The notes under the pieces were generated by a model, which was not told the origin of the DNA, searched no databases, and saw nothing but the letters and a program-made list of their open reading frames with translations. This document shows, piece by piece, positions 33,717 through 47,129 of a DNA stretch of 64,000 nucleotides. The DNA is from Schistocerca nitens (Eukaryota; Arthropoda; Insecta; Orthoptera; Acrididae). Made by a program: the position numbers and the translations under genes. Numbering within the stretch: position 1 is the first letter of the stretch; each line of letters starts with the position of its first letter. Location of the stretch: contig NC_064615.1 in assembly GCF_023898315.1 (NCBI RefSeq), positions 910,568,742-910,632,741 on the forward strand, in the 5' to 3' direction.

Positions 33717-34871
33717 TGCCGTGACCAGGATTCGAACCTGGGTTTTTGCGGCCACAACGCAATGTCCTAACCACTAGACGATCACGGCCGCGGAGGCGCC
33801 CGGGGAAGCAGTTCTCGCGACTGCACCCGCCCGGTACACAGCAAAGCTCAGCCCACTGCGTCAGACGCGATCTCCATTATATGTATACGGGCAAACGAAA
33901 CGTGCCTGCGCTGTTAGGACACTAACCAGAGTGGGTAGCTGCATTCATCTCCCTGGCAGTGTCTTGCAGTCCTCCAAGTCTGTTGACCACAGGTGGACAG
34001 GTGTCGCATCTCTCTCGCCGTCACTTGTGGCCGTCATTCATACTTAACGTGCTTTTCTGCAAGCGTCAGTCGAGCAAAGTCGGGACAAGTCGCCTAAGAG
34101 GAGCAACAAAATGGTGGATTTCCGGTACCGGGAATCGAACCCGGGCCTCCTGGGTGAGAGCCAGGTATCCTAGCCACTAGACGACACCGGATAACGACAC
34201 ACGCACTCCTCCAACAAACACGGTGAGCGTCCACCCGCTACTTGACGACAACTGCAAAAATTAACGCTTCCACTTCGTAGAACGGCATGCTCTGGACGTA
34301 TCTCGTGGAGACGAACGCCAGCAATCATGAGACCAAACTGCGCCGGTGAATCCTGTTGTTACACCGCGCACTGTGCTACGACAGTTTAAGAGAGCGACGC
34401 TCACGCTTTGCTGCGCTATTTCCTTCGCGGGAAATCAGTGCTCCTGTTTTCGAGACAGAAAACGTTGGCAGCGGTGGGATTCGAACCCACGCCTCCGAAG
34501 AGACTGGTGCCTGAAACCAGCGCCTTAGACCGCTCGGCCACGCTACCTACGCGCCGCGGCCGCCGCAGGAGCTGCGTTCTACCCCACGAGAACACAGCGC
34601 AATGGCACAAAAACGAGAAGTAAAAATTGGCAGCGGTGGGATTCGAACCCACGCCTCCGAAGAGACTGGTGCCTGAAACCAGCGCCTTAGACCGCTCGGC
34701 CACGCTACCTACGCGACGCGGCCGCCGCAGGAGCTGCGTTCTACCCCACGAGAACACAGCGCAATGGCACAAAAACGAGAAGTAAAAATTGGCAGCGGTG
34801 GGATTCGAACCCACGCCTCCGAAGAGACTGGTGCCTTAAACCAGCGCCTTAGACCGCTCGGCCACGCTACC
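33717..34871 (-). tRNA. Unit 21 tRNA cluster: His, Glu, 2x Leu(CAG), Leu(AAG)
   Basis: His 33717-33788; Glu 34120-34191; Leu(CAG) 34466-34547 and 34628-34709; Leu(AAG) 34790-34871. 1,447 bp, S/C/T. Confidence 0.97.
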
Positions 34872-35163
34872 TGCGCCAGCGTTCCCCGCGTCTCTAGAAA
34901 ACAGTGCACGACACAGTTTCCTGTTGTGCTGCGACTCGCTGCTCATGCATCGCACCTCAAACAACTGCCCCTTTCGACTATATATTTAACCTCTCAGGCA
35001 GCTACCCACGCCCTGGGGCGGCCGAATTTCTTGTTGCTGATAATGAAATGGTAGTGCAACCTGCGGCGTGCGGAACATGAGTGTAAAGTGATGAGAGCAT
35101 TGTGATTTCAAACACTGGGTGACGATCATGATTGCAGCAACAGCAAGGCAAAACCTTCAAAAT

Positions 35164-36329
35164 TGCCGTGACCAGGATTCGAACCTGGGTTTTTGCGGCC
35201 ACAACGCAATGTCCTAACCACTAGACGATCACGGCCGCGGAGGCGCCCGGGGAAGCAGTTCTCGCGACTGCACCCGCCCGGTACACAGCAAAGCTCAGCC
35301 CACTGCGTCAGACGCGATCTCCATTATATGTATACGGGCAAACGAAACGTGCCTGCGCTGTTAGGACACTAACCAGAGTGGGTAGCTGCATTCATCTCCC
35401 TGGCAGTGTCTTGCAGTCCTCCAAGTCTGTTGACCACAGGTGGACAGGTGTCGCATCTCTCTCGCCGTCACTTGTGGCCGTCATTCATACTTAACGTGCT
35501 TTTCTGCAAGCGTCAGCGTAGCGTCAGTCGAGCAAAGTCGGGACAAGTCGCCTAAGAGGAGCAACAAAATGGTGGATTTCCGGTACCGGGAATCGAACCC
35601 GGGCCTCCTGGGTGAGAGCCAGGTATCCTAGCCACTAGACGACACCGGATAACGACACACGCACTCCTCCAACAAACACGGTGAGCGTCCACCCGCTACT
35701 TGACGACAACTGCAAAAATTAACGCTTCCACTTCGTAGAACGGCATGCTCTGGACGTATCTCGTGGAGACGAACGCCAGCAATCATGAGACCAAACTGCG
35801 CCGGTGAATCCTGTTGTTACACCGCGCACTGTGCTACGACAGTTTAAGAGAGCGACGCTCACGCTTTGCTGCGCTATTTCCTTCGCGGGAAATCAGTGCT
35901 CCTGTTTTCGAGACAGAAAACGTTGGCAGCGGTGGGATTCGAACCCACGCCTCCGAAGAGACTGGTGCCTGAAACCAGCGCCTTAGACCGCTCGGCCACG
36001 CTACCTACGCGACGCGGCCGCCGCAGGAGCTGCGTTCTACCCCACGAGAACACAGCGCAATGGCACAAAAACGAGAAGTAAAAATTGGCAGCGGTGGGAT
36101 TCGAACCCACGCCTCCGAAGAGACTGGTGCCTGAAACCAGCGCCTTAGACCGCTCGGCCACGCTACCTACGCGACGCGGCCGCCGCAGGAGCTGCGTTCT
36201 ACCCCACGAGAACACAGCGCAATGGCACAAAAACGAGAAGTAAAAATTGGCAGCGGTGGGATTCGAACCCACGCCTCCGAAGAGACTGGTGCCTTAAACC
36301 AGCGCCTTAGACCGCTCGGCCACGCTACC
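35164..36329 (-). tRNA. Unit 22 tRNA cluster: His, Glu, 2x Leu(CAG), Leu(AAG)
   Basis: His 35164-35235; Glu 35578-35649; Leu(CAG) 35924-36005 and 36086-36167; Leu(AAG) 36248-36329. 1,458 bp, L/A/G. Confidence 0.97.
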
Positions 36330-36621
36330 TGCGCCAGCGTTCCCCGCGTCTCTAGAAAACAGTGCACGACACAGTTTCCTGTTGTGCTGCGACTCGCTGC
36401 TCATGCATCGCACCTCAAACAACTGCCCCTTTCGACTATAGATTTAACCTCTCAGGCAGCTACCCACGCCCTGGGGCGGCCGAATTTCTTGTTGCTGATA
36501 ATGAAATGGTAGTGCAACCTGCGGCGTGCGGAACATGAGTGTAAAGTGATGAGAGCATTGTGATTTCAAACACTGGGTGACGATCATGATTGCAGCAACA
36601 GCAAGGCAAAACCTTCAAAAT

Positions 36622-37776
36622 TGCCGTGACCAGGATTCGAACCTGGGTTTTTGCGGCCACAACGCAATGTCCTAACCACTAGACGATCACGGCCGCGGAG
36701 GCGCCCGGGGAAGCAGTTCTCGCGACTGCACCCGCCCGGTACACAGCAAAGCTCAGCCCACTGCGTCAGACGCGATCTCCATTATATGTATACGGGCAAA
36801 CGAAACGTGCCTGCGCTGTTAGGACACTAACCAGAGTGGGTAGCTGCATTCATCTCCCTGGCAGTGTCTTGCAGTCCTCCAAGTCTGTTGACCACAGGTG
36901 GACAGGTGTCGCATCTCTCTCGCCGTCACTTGTGGCCGTCATTCATACTTAACGTGCTTTTCTGCAAGCGTCAGTCGAGCAAAGTCGGGACAAGTCGCCT
37001 AAGAGGAGCAACAAAATGGTGGATTTCCGGTACCGGGAATCGAACCCGGGCCTCCTGGGTGAGAGCCAGGTATCCTAGCCACTAGACGACACCGGATAAC
37101 GACACACGCACTCCTCCAACAAACACGGTGAGCGTCCACCCGCTACTTGACGACAACTGCAAAAATTAACGCTTCCACTTCGTAGAACGGCATGCTCTGG
37201 ACGTATCTCGTGGAGACGAACGCCAGCAATCATGAGACCAAACTGCGCCGGTGAATCCTGTTGTTACACCGCGCACTGTGCTACGACAGTTTAAGAGAGC
37301 GACGCTCACGCTTTGCTGCGCTATTTCCTTCGCGGGAAATCAGTGCTCCTGTTTTCGAGACAGAAAACGTTGGCAGCGGTGGGATTCGAACCCACGCCTC
37401 CGAAGAGACTGGTGCCTGAAACCAGCGCCTTAGACCGCTCGGCCACGCTACCTACGCGACGCGGCCGCCGCAGGAGCTGCGTTCTACCCCACGAGAACAC
37501 AGCGCAATGGCACAAAAACGAGAAGTAAAAATTGGCAGCGGTGGGATTCGAACCCACGCCTCCGAAGAGACTGGTGCCTGAAACCAGCGCCTTAGACCGC
37601 TCGGCCACGCTACCTACGCGACGCGGCCGCCGCAGGAGCTGCGTTCTACCCCACGAGAACACAGCGCAATGGCACAAAAACGAGAAGTAAAAATTGGCAG
37701 CGGTGGGATTCGAACCCACGCCTCCGAAGAGACTGGTGCCTTAAACCAGCGCCTTAGACCGCTCGGCCACGCTACC
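36622..37776 (-). tRNA. Unit 23 tRNA cluster: His, Glu, 2x Leu(CAG), Leu(AAG)
   Basis: His 36622-36693; Glu 37025-37096; Leu(CAG) 37371-37452 and 37533-37614; Leu(AAG) 37695-37776. 1,447 bp, S/A/G, like units 2, 3 and 25. Confidence 0.97.
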
Positions 37777-38068
37777 TGCGCCAGCGTTCCCCGCGTCTCT
37801 AGAAAACAGTGCACGACACAGTTTCCTGTTGTGCTGCGACTCGCTGCTCATGCATCGCACCTCAAACAACTGCCCCTTTCGACTATAGATTTAACCTCTC
37901 AGGCAGCTACCCACGCCCTGGGGCGGCCGAATTTCTTGTTGCTGATAATGAAATGGTAGTGCAACCTGCGGCGTGCGGAACATGAGTGTAAAGTGATGAG
38001 AGCATTGTGATTTCAAACACTGGGTGACGATCATGATTGCAGCAACAGCAAGGCAAAACCTTCAAAAT

Positions 38069-39396
38069 TGCCGTGACCAGGATTCGAACCTGGGTTTTTG
38101 CGGCCACAACGCAATGTCCTAACCACTAGACGATCACGGCCGCGGAGGCGCCCGGGGAAGCAGTTCTCGCGACTGCACCCGCCCGGTACACAGCAAAGCT
38201 CAGCCCACTGCGTCAGACGCGATCTCCATTATATGTATACGGGCAAACGAAACGTGCCTGCGCTGTTAGGACACTAACCAGAGTGGGTAGCTGCATTCAT
38301 CTCCCTGGCAGTGTCTTGCAGTCCTCCAAGTCTGTTGACCACAGGTGGACAGGTGTCGCATCTCTCTCGCCGTCACTTGTGGCCGTCATTCATACTTAAC
38401 GTGCTTTTCTGCAAGCGTCAGCGTAGCGTCAGTCGAGCAAAGTCGGGACAAGTCGCCTAAGAGGAGCAACAAAATGGTGGATTTCCGGTACCGGGAATCG
38501 AACCCGGGCCTCCTGGGTGAGAGCCAGGTATCCTAGCCACTAGACGACACCGGATAACGACACACGCACTCCTCCAACAAACACGGTGAGCGTCCACCCG
38601 CTACTTGACGACAACTGCAAAAATTAACGCTTCCACTTCGTAGAACGGCATGCTCTGGACGTATCTCGTGGAGACGAACGCCAGCAATCATGAGACCAAA
38701 CTGCGCCGGTGAATCCTGTTGTTACACCGCGCACTGTGCTACGACAGTTTAAGAGAGCGACGCTCACGCTTTGCTGCGCTATTTCCTTCGCGGGAAATCA
38801 GTGCTCCTGTTTTCGAGACAGAAAACGTTGGCAGCGGTGGGATTCGAACCCACGCCTCCGAAGAGACTGGTGCCTGAAACCAGCGCCTTAGACCGCTCGG
38901 CCACGCTACCTACGCGCCGCGGCCGCCGCAGGAGCTGCGTTCTACCCCACGAGAACACAGCGCAATGGCACAAAAACGAGAAGTAAAAATTGGCAGCGGT
39001 GGGATTCGAACCCACGCCTCCGAAGAGACTGGTGCCTGAAACCAGCGCCTTAGACCGCTCGGCCACGCTACCTACGCGACGCGGCCGCCGCAGGAGCTGC
39101 GTTCTACCCCACGAGAACACAGCGCAATGGCACAAAAACGAGAAGTAAAAATTGGCAGCGGTGGGATTCGAACCCACGCCTCCGAAGAGACTGGTGCCTG
39201 AAACCAGCGCCTTAGACCGCTCGGCCACGCTACCTACGCGACGCGGCCGCCGCAGGAGCTGCGTTCTACCCCACGAGAACACAGCGCAATGGCACAAAAA
39301 CGAGAAGTAAAAATTGGCAGCGGTGGGATTCGAACCCACGCCTCCGAAGAGACTGGTGCCTTAAACCAGCGCCTTAGACCGCTCGGCCACGCTACC
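38069..39396 (-). tRNA. Unit 24 tRNA cluster: His, Glu, 3x Leu(CAG), Leu(AAG)
   Basis: His 38069-38140; Glu 38483-38554; Leu(CAG) 38829-38910, 38991-39072 and 39153-39234; Leu(AAG) 39315-39396. 1,620 bp, L/C/G. The C variant follows only the first Leu copy. Confidence 0.97.
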
Positions 39397-39688
39397 TGCG
39401 CCAGCGTTCCCCGCGTCTCTAGAAAACAGTGCACGACACAGTTTCCTGTTGTGCTGCGACTCGCTGCTCATGCATCGCACCTCAAACAACTGCCCCTTTC
39501 GACTATAGATTTAACCTCTCAGGCAGCTACCCACGCCCTGGGGCGGCCGAATTTCTTGTTGCTGATAATGAAATGGTAGTGCAACCTGCGGCGTGCGGAA
39601 CATGAGTGTAAAGTGATGAGAGCATTGTGATTTCAAACACTGGGTGACGATCATGATTGCAGCAACAGCAAGGCAAAACCTTCAAAAT

Positions 39689-40843
39689 TGCCGTGACCAG
39701 GATTCGAACCTGGGTTTTTGCGGCCACAACGCAATGTCCTAACCACTAGACGATCACGGCCGCGGAGGCGCCCGGGGAAGCAGTTCTCGCGACTGCACCC
39801 GCCCGGTACACAGCAAAGCTCAGCCCACTGCGTCAGACGCGATCTCCATTATATGTATACGGGCAAACGAAACGTGCCTGCGCTGTTAGGACACTAACCA
39901 GAGTGGGTAGCTGCATTCATCTCCCTGGCAGTGTCTTGCAGTCCTCCAAGTCTGTTGACCACAGGTGGACAGGTGTCGCATCTCTCTCGCCGTCACTTGT
40001 GGCCGTCATTCATACTTAACGTGCTTTTCTGCAAGCGTCAGTCGAGCAAAGTCGGGACAAGTCGCCTAAGAGGAGCAACAAAATGGTGGATTTCCGGTAC
40101 CGGGAATCGAACCCGGGCCTCCTGGGTGAGAGCCAGGTATCCTAGCCACTAGACGACACCGGATAACGACACACGCACTCCTCCAACAAACACGGTGAGC
40201 GTCCACCCGCTACTTGACGACAACTGCAAAAATTAACGCTTCCACTTCGTAGAACGGCATGCTCTGGACGTATCTCGTGGAGACGAACGCCAGCAATCAT
40301 GAGACCAAACTGCGCCGGTGAATCCTGTTGTTACACCGCGCACTGTGCTACGACAGTTTAAGAGAGCGACGCTCACGCTTTGCTGCGCTATTTCCTTCGC
40401 GGGAAATCAGTGCTCCTGTTTTCGAGACAGAAAACGTTGGCAGCGGTGGGATTCGAACCCACGCCTCCGAAGAGACTGGTGCCTGAAACCAGCGCCTTAG
40501 ACCGCTCGGCCACGCTACCTACGCGACGCGGCCGCCGCAGGAGCTGCGTTCTACCCCACGAGAACACAGCGCAATGGCACAAAAACGAGAAGTAAAAATT
40601 GGCAGCGGTGGGATTCGAACCCACGCCTCCGAAGAGACTGGTGCCTGAAACCAGCGCCTTAGACCGCTCGGCCACGCTACCTACGCGACGCGGCCGCCGC
40701 AGGAGCTGCGTTCTACCCCACGAGAACACAGCGCAATGGCACAAAAACGAGAAGTAAAAATTGGCAGCGGTGGGATTCGAACCCACGCCTCCGAAGAGAC
40801 TGGTGCCTTAAACCAGCGCCTTAGACCGCTCGGCCACGCTACC
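39689..40843 (-). tRNA. Unit 25 tRNA cluster: His, Glu, 2x Leu(CAG), Leu(AAG)
   Basis: His 39689-39760; Glu 40092-40163; Leu(CAG) 40438-40519 and 40600-40681; Leu(AAG) 40762-40843. 1,447 bp, S/A/G. Units 23-24 and 25-26 form two copies of a 3,067-bp pair. Confidence 0.97.
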
Positions 40844-41135
40844 TGCGCCAGCGTTCCCCGCGTCTCTAGAAAACAGTGCACGACACAGTTTCCTGTTGTG
40901 CTGCGACTCGCTGCTCATGCATCGCACCTCAAACAACTGCCCCTTTCGACTATAGATTTAACCTCTCAGGCAGCTACCCACGCCCTGGGGCGGCCGAATT
41001 TCTTGTTGCTGATAATGAAATGGTAGTGCAACCTGCGGCGTGCGGAACATGAGTGTAAAGTGATGAGAGCATTGTGATTTCAAACACTGGGTGACGATCA
41101 TGATTGCAGCAACAGCAAGGCAAAACCTTCAAAAT

Positions 41136-42463
41136 TGCCGTGACCAGGATTCGAACCTGGGTTTTTGCGGCCACAACGCAATGTCCTAACCACTAGACGA
41201 TCACGGCCGCGGAGGCGCCCGGGGAAGCAGTTCTCGCGACTGCACCCGCCCGGTACACAGCAAAGCTCAGCCCACTGCGTCAGACGCGATCTCCATTATA
41301 TGTATACGGGCAAACGAAACGTGCCTGCGCTGTTAGGACACTAACCAGAGTGGGTAGCTGCATTCATCTCCCTGGCAGTGTCTTGCAGTCCTCCAAGTCT
41401 GTTGACCACAGGTGGACAGGTGTCGCATCTCTCTCGCCGTCACTTGTGGCCGTCATTCATACTTAACGTGCTTTTCTGCAAGCGTCAGCGTAGCGTCAGT
41501 CGAGCAAAGTCGGGACAAGTCGCCTAAGAGGAGCAACAAAATGGTGGATTTCCGGTACCGGGAATCGAACCCGGGCCTCCTGGGTGAGAGCCAGGTATCC
41601 TAGCCACTAGACGACACCGGATAACGACACACGCACTCCTCCAACAAACACGGTGAGCGTCCACCCGCTACTTGACGACAACTGCAAAAATTAACGCTTC
41701 CACTTCGTAGAACGGCATGCTCTGGACGTATCTCGTGGAGACGAACGCCAGCAATCATGAGACCAAACTGCGCCGGTGAATCCTGTTGTTACACCGCGCA
41801 CTGTGCTACGACAGTTTAAGAGAGCGACGCTCACGCTTTGCTGCGCTATTTCCTTCGCGGGAAATCAGTGCTCCTGTTTTCGAGACAGAAAACGTTGGCA
41901 GCGGTGGGATTCGAACCCACGCCTCCGAAGAGACTGGTGCCTGAAACCAGCGCCTTAGACCGCTCGGCCACGCTACCTACGCGCCGCGGCCGCCGCAGGA
42001 GCTGCGTTCTACCCCACGAGAACACAGCGCAATGGCACAAAAACGAGAAGTAAAAATTGGCAGCGGTGGGATTCGAACCCACGCCTCCGAAGAGACTGGT
42101 GCCTGAAACCAGCGCCTTAGACCGCTCGGCCACGCTACCTACGCGACGCGGCCGCCGCAGGAGCTGCGTTCTACCCCACGAGAACACAGCGCAATGGCAC
42201 AAAAACGAGAAGTAAAAATTGGCAGCGGTGGGATTCGAACCCACGCCTCCGAAGAGACTGGTGCCTGAAACCAGCGCCTTAGACCGCTCGGCCACGCTAC
42301 CTACGCGACGCGGCCGCCGCAGGAGCTGCGTTCTACCCCACGAGAACACAGCGCAATGGCACAAAAACGAGAAGTAAAAATTGGCAGCGGTGGGATTCGA
42401 ACCCACGCCTCCGAAGAGACTGGTGCCTTAAACCAGCGCCTTAGACCGCTCGGCCACGCTACC
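41136..42463 (-). tRNA. Unit 26 tRNA cluster: His, Glu, 3x Leu(CAG), Leu(AAG)
   Basis: His 41136-41207; Glu 41550-41621; Leu(CAG) 41896-41977, 42058-42139 and 42220-42301; Leu(AAG) 42382-42463. 1,620 bp, L/C/G. Confidence 0.97.
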
Positions 42464-42755
42464 TGCGCCAGCGTTCCCCGCGTCTCTAGAAAACAGTGCA
42501 CGACACAGTTTCCTGTTGTGCTGCGACTCGCTGCTCATGCATCGCACCTCAAACAACTGCCCCTTTCGACTATAGATTTAACCTCTCAGGCAGCTACCCA
42601 CGCCCTGGGGCGGCCGAATTTCTTGTTGCTGATAATGAAATGGTAGTGCAACCTGCGGCGTGCGGAACATGAGTGTAAAGTGATGAGAGCATTGTGATTT
42701 CAAACACTGGGTGACGATCATGATTGCAGCAACAGCAAGGCAAAACCTTCAAAAT

Positions 42756-43921
42756 TGCCGTGACCAGGATTCGAACCTGGGTTTTTGCGGCCACAACGCA
42801 ATGTCCTAACCACTAGACGATCACGGCCGCGGAGGCGCCCGGGGAAGCAGTTCTCGCGACTGCACCCGCCCGGTACACAGCAAAGCTCAGCCCACTGCGT
42901 CAGACGCGATCTCCATTATATGTATACGGGCAAACGAAACGTGCCTGCGCTGTTAGGACACTAACCAGAGTGGGTAGCTGCATTCATCTCCCTGGCAGTG
43001 TCTTGCAGTCCTCCAAGTCTGTTGACCACAGGTGGACAGGTGTCGCATCTCTCTCGCCGTCACTTGTGGCCGTCATTCATACTTAACGTGCTTTTCTGCA
43101 AGCGTCAGCGTAGCGTCAGTCGAGCAAAGTCGGGACAAGTCGCCTAAGAGGAGCAACAAAATGGTGGATTTCCGGTACCGGGAATCGAACCCGGGCCTCC
43201 TGGGTGAGAGCCAGGTATCCTAGCCACTAGACGACACCGGATAACGACACACGCACTCCTCCAACAAACACGGTGAGCGTCCACCCGCTACTTGACGACA
43301 ACTGCAAAAATTAACGCTTCCACTTCGTAGAACGGCATGCTCTGGACGTATCTCGTGGAGACGAACGCCAGCAATCATGAGACCAAACTGCGCCGGTGAA
43401 TCCTGTTGTTACACCGCGCACTGTGCTACGACAGTTTAAGAGAGCGACGCTCACGCTTTGCTGCGCTATTTCCTTCGCGGGAAATCAGTGCTCCTGTTTT
43501 CGAGACAGAAAACGTTGGCAGCGGTGGGATTCGAACCCACGCCTCCGAAGAGACTGGTGCCTGAAACCAGCGCCTTAGACCGCTCGGCCACGCTACCTAC
43601 GCGACGCGGCCGCCGCAGGAGCTGCGTTCTACCCCACGAGAACACAGCGCAATGGCACAAAAACGAGAAGTAAAAATTGGCAGCGGTGGGATTCGAACCC
43701 ACGCCTCCGAAGAGACTGGTGCCTGAAACCAGCGCCTTAGACCGCTCGGCCACGCTACCTACGCGACGCGGCCGCCGCAGGAGCTGCGTTCTACCCCACG
43801 AGAACACAGCGCAATGGCACAAAAACGAGAAGTAAAAATTGGCAGCGGTGGGATTCGAACCCACGCCTCCGAAGAGACTGGTGCCTTAAACCAGCGCCTT
43901 AGACCGCTCGGCCACGCTACC
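42756..43921 (-). tRNA. Unit 27 tRNA cluster: His, Glu, 2x Leu(CAG), Leu(AAG)
   Basis: His 42756-42827; Glu 43170-43241; Leu(CAG) 43516-43597 and 43678-43759; Leu(AAG) 43840-43921. 1,458 bp, L/A/T. Confidence 0.97.
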
Positions 43922-44213
43922 TGCGCCAGCGTTCCCCGCGTCTCTAGAAAACAGTGCACGACACAGTTTCCTGTTGTGCTGCGACTCGCTGCTCATGCAT
44001 CGCACCTCAAACAACTGCCCCTTTCGACTATATATTTAACCTCTCAGGCAGCTACCCACGCCCTGGGGCGGCCGAATTTCTTGTTGCTGATAATGAAATG
44101 GTAGTGCAACCTGCGGCGTGCGGAACATGAGTGTAAAGTGATGAGAGCATTGTGATTTCAAACACTGGGTGACGATCATGATTGCAGCAACAGCAAGGCA
44201 AAACCTTCAAAAT

Positions 44214-45379
44214 TGCCGTGACCAGGATTCGAACCTGGGTTTTTGCGGCCACAACGCAATGTCCTAACCACTAGACGATCACGGCCGCGGAGGCGCCCGG
44301 GGAAGCAGTTCTCGCGACTGCACCCGCCCGGTACACAGCAAAGCTCAGCCCACTGCGTCAGACGCGATCTCCATTATATGTATACGGGCAAACGAAACGT
44401 GCCTGCGCTGTTAGGACACTAACCAGAGTGGGTAGCTGCATTCATCTCCCTGGCAGTGTCTTGCAGTCCTCCAAGTCTGTTGACCACAGGTGGACAGGTG
44501 TCGCATCTCTCTCGCCGTCACTTGTGGCCGTCATTCATACTTAACGTGCTTTTCTGCAAGCGTCAGCGTAGCGTCAGTCGAGCAAAGTCGGGACAAGTCG
44601 CCTAAGAGGAGCAACAAAATGGTGGATTTCCGGTACCGGGAATCGAACCCGGGCCTCCTGGGTGAGAGCCAGGTATCCTAGCCACTAGACGACACCGGAT
44701 AACGACACACGCACTCCTCCAACAAACACGGTGAGCGTCCACCCGCTACTTGACGACAACTGCAAAAATTAACGCTTCCACTTCGTAGAACGGCATGCTC
44801 TGGACGTATCTCGTGGAGACGAACGCCAGCAATCATGAGACCAAACTGCGCCGGTGAATCCTGTTGTTACACCGCGCACTGTGCTACGACAGTTTAAGAG
44901 AGCGACGCTCACGCTTTGCTGCGCTATTTCCTTCGCGGGAAATCAGTGCTCCTGTTTTCGAGACAGAAAACGTTGGCAGCGGTGGGATTCGAACCCACGC
45001 CTCCGAAGAGACTGGTGCCTGAAACCAGCGCCTTAGACCGCTCGGCCACGCTACCTACGCGACGCGGCCGCCGCAGGAGCTGCGTTCTACCCCACGAGAA
45101 CACAGCGCAATGGCACAAAAACGAGAAGTAAAAATTGGCAGCGGTGGGATTCGAACCCACGCCTCCGAAGAGACTGGTGCCTGAAACCAGCGCCTTAGAC
45201 CGCTCGGCCACGCTACCTACGCGACGCGGCCGCCGCAGGAGCTGCGTTCTACCCCACGAGAACACAGCGCAATGGCACAAAAACGAGAAGTAAAAATTGG
45301 CAGCGGTGGGATTCGAACCCACGCCTCCGAAGAGACTGGTGCCTTAAACCAGCGCCTTAGACCGCTCGGCCACGCTACC
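44214..45379 (-). tRNA. Unit 28 tRNA cluster: His, Glu, 2x Leu(CAG), Leu(AAG)
   Basis: His 44214-44285; Glu 44628-44699; Leu(CAG) 44974-45055 and 45136-45217; Leu(AAG) 45298-45379. 1,458 bp, L/A/T. Confidence 0.97.
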
Positions 45380-45671
45380 TGCGCCAGCGTTCCCCGCGTC
45401 TCTAGAAAACAGTGCACGACACAGTTTCCTGTTGTGCTGCGACTCGCTGCTCATGCATCGCACCTCAAACAACTGCCCCTTTCGACTATATATTTAACCT
45501 CTCAGGCAGCTACCCACGCCCTGGGGCGGCCGAATTTCTTGTTGCTGATAATGAAATGGTAGTGCAACCTGCGGCGTGCGGAACATGAGTGTAAAGTGAT
45601 GAGAGCATTGTGATTTCAAACACTGGGTGACGATCATGATTGCAGCAACAGCAAGGCAAAACCTTCAAAAT

Positions 45672-46837
45672 TGCCGTGACCAGGATTCGAACCTGGGTTT
45701 TTGCGGCCACAACGCAATGTCCTAACCACTAGACGATCACGGCCGCGGAGGCGCCCGGGGAAGCAGTTCTCGCGACTGCACCCGCCCGGTACACAGCAAA
45801 GCTCAGCCCACTGCGTCAGACGCGATCTCCATTATATGTATACGGGCAAACGAAACGTGCCTGCGCTGTTAGGACACTAACCAGAGTGGGTAGCTGCATT
45901 CATCTCCCTGGCAGTGTCTTGCAGTCCTCCAAGTCTGTTGACCACAGGTGGACAGGTGTCGCATCTCTCTCGCCGTCACTTGTGGCCGTCATTCATACTT
46001 AACGTGCTTTTCTGCAAGCGTCAGCGTAGCGTCAGTCGAGCAAAGTCGGGACAAGTCGCCTAAGAGGAGCAACAAAATGGTGGATTTCCGGTACCGGGAA
46101 TCGAACCCGGGCCTCCTGGGTGAGAGCCAGGTATCCTAGCCACTAGACGACACCGGATAACGACACACGCACTCCTCCAACAAACACGGTGAGCGTCCAC
46201 CCGCTACTTGACGACAACTGCAAAAATTAACGCTTCCACTTCGTAGAACGGCATGCTCTGGACGTATCTCGTGGAGACGAACGCCAGCAATCATGAGACC
46301 AAACTGCGCCGGTGAATCCTGTTGTTACACCGCGCACTGTGCTACGACAGTTTAAGAGAGCGACGCTCACGCTTTGCTGCGCTATTTCCTTCGCGGGAAA
46401 TCAGTGCTCCTGTTTTCGAGACAGAAAACGTTGGCAGCGGTGGGATTCGAACCCACGCCTCCGAAGAGACTGGTGCCTGAAACCAGCGCCTTAGACCGCT
46501 CGGCCACGCTACCTACGCGACGCGGCCGCCGCAGGAGCTGCGTTCTACCCCACGAGAACACAGCGCAATGGCACAAAAACGAGAAGTAAAAATTGGCAGC
46601 GGTGGGATTCGAACCCACGCCTCCGAAGAGACTGGTGCCTGAAACCAGCGCCTTAGACCGCTCGGCCACGCTACCTACGCGACGCGGCCGCCGCAGGAGC
46701 TGCGTTCTACCCCACGAGAACACAGCGCAATGGCACAAAAACGAGAAGTAAAAATTGGCAGCGGTGGGATTCGAACCCACGCCTCCGAAGAGACTGGTGC
46801 CTTAAACCAGCGCCTTAGACCGCTCGGCCACGCTACC
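45672..46837 (-). tRNA. Unit 29 tRNA cluster: His, Glu, 2x Leu(CAG), Leu(AAG)
   Basis: His 45672-45743; Glu 46086-46157; Leu(CAG) 46432-46513 and 46594-46675; Leu(AAG) 46756-46837. 1,458 bp, L/A/G. Confidence 0.97.
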
Positions 46838-47129
46838 TGCGCCAGCGTTCCCCGCGTCTCTAGAAAACAGTGCACGACACAGTTTCCTGTTGTGCTGCGA
46901 CTCGCTGCTCATGCATCGCACCTCAAACAACTGCCCCTTTCGACTATAGATTTAACCTCTCAGGCAGCTACCCACGCCCTGGGGCGGCCGAATTTCTTGT
47001 TGCTGATAATGAAATGGTAGTGCAACCTGCGGCGTGCGGAACATGAGTGTAAAGTGATGAGAGCATTGTGATTTCAAACACTGGGTGACGATCATGATTG
47101 CAGCAACAGCAAGGCAAAACCTTCAAAAT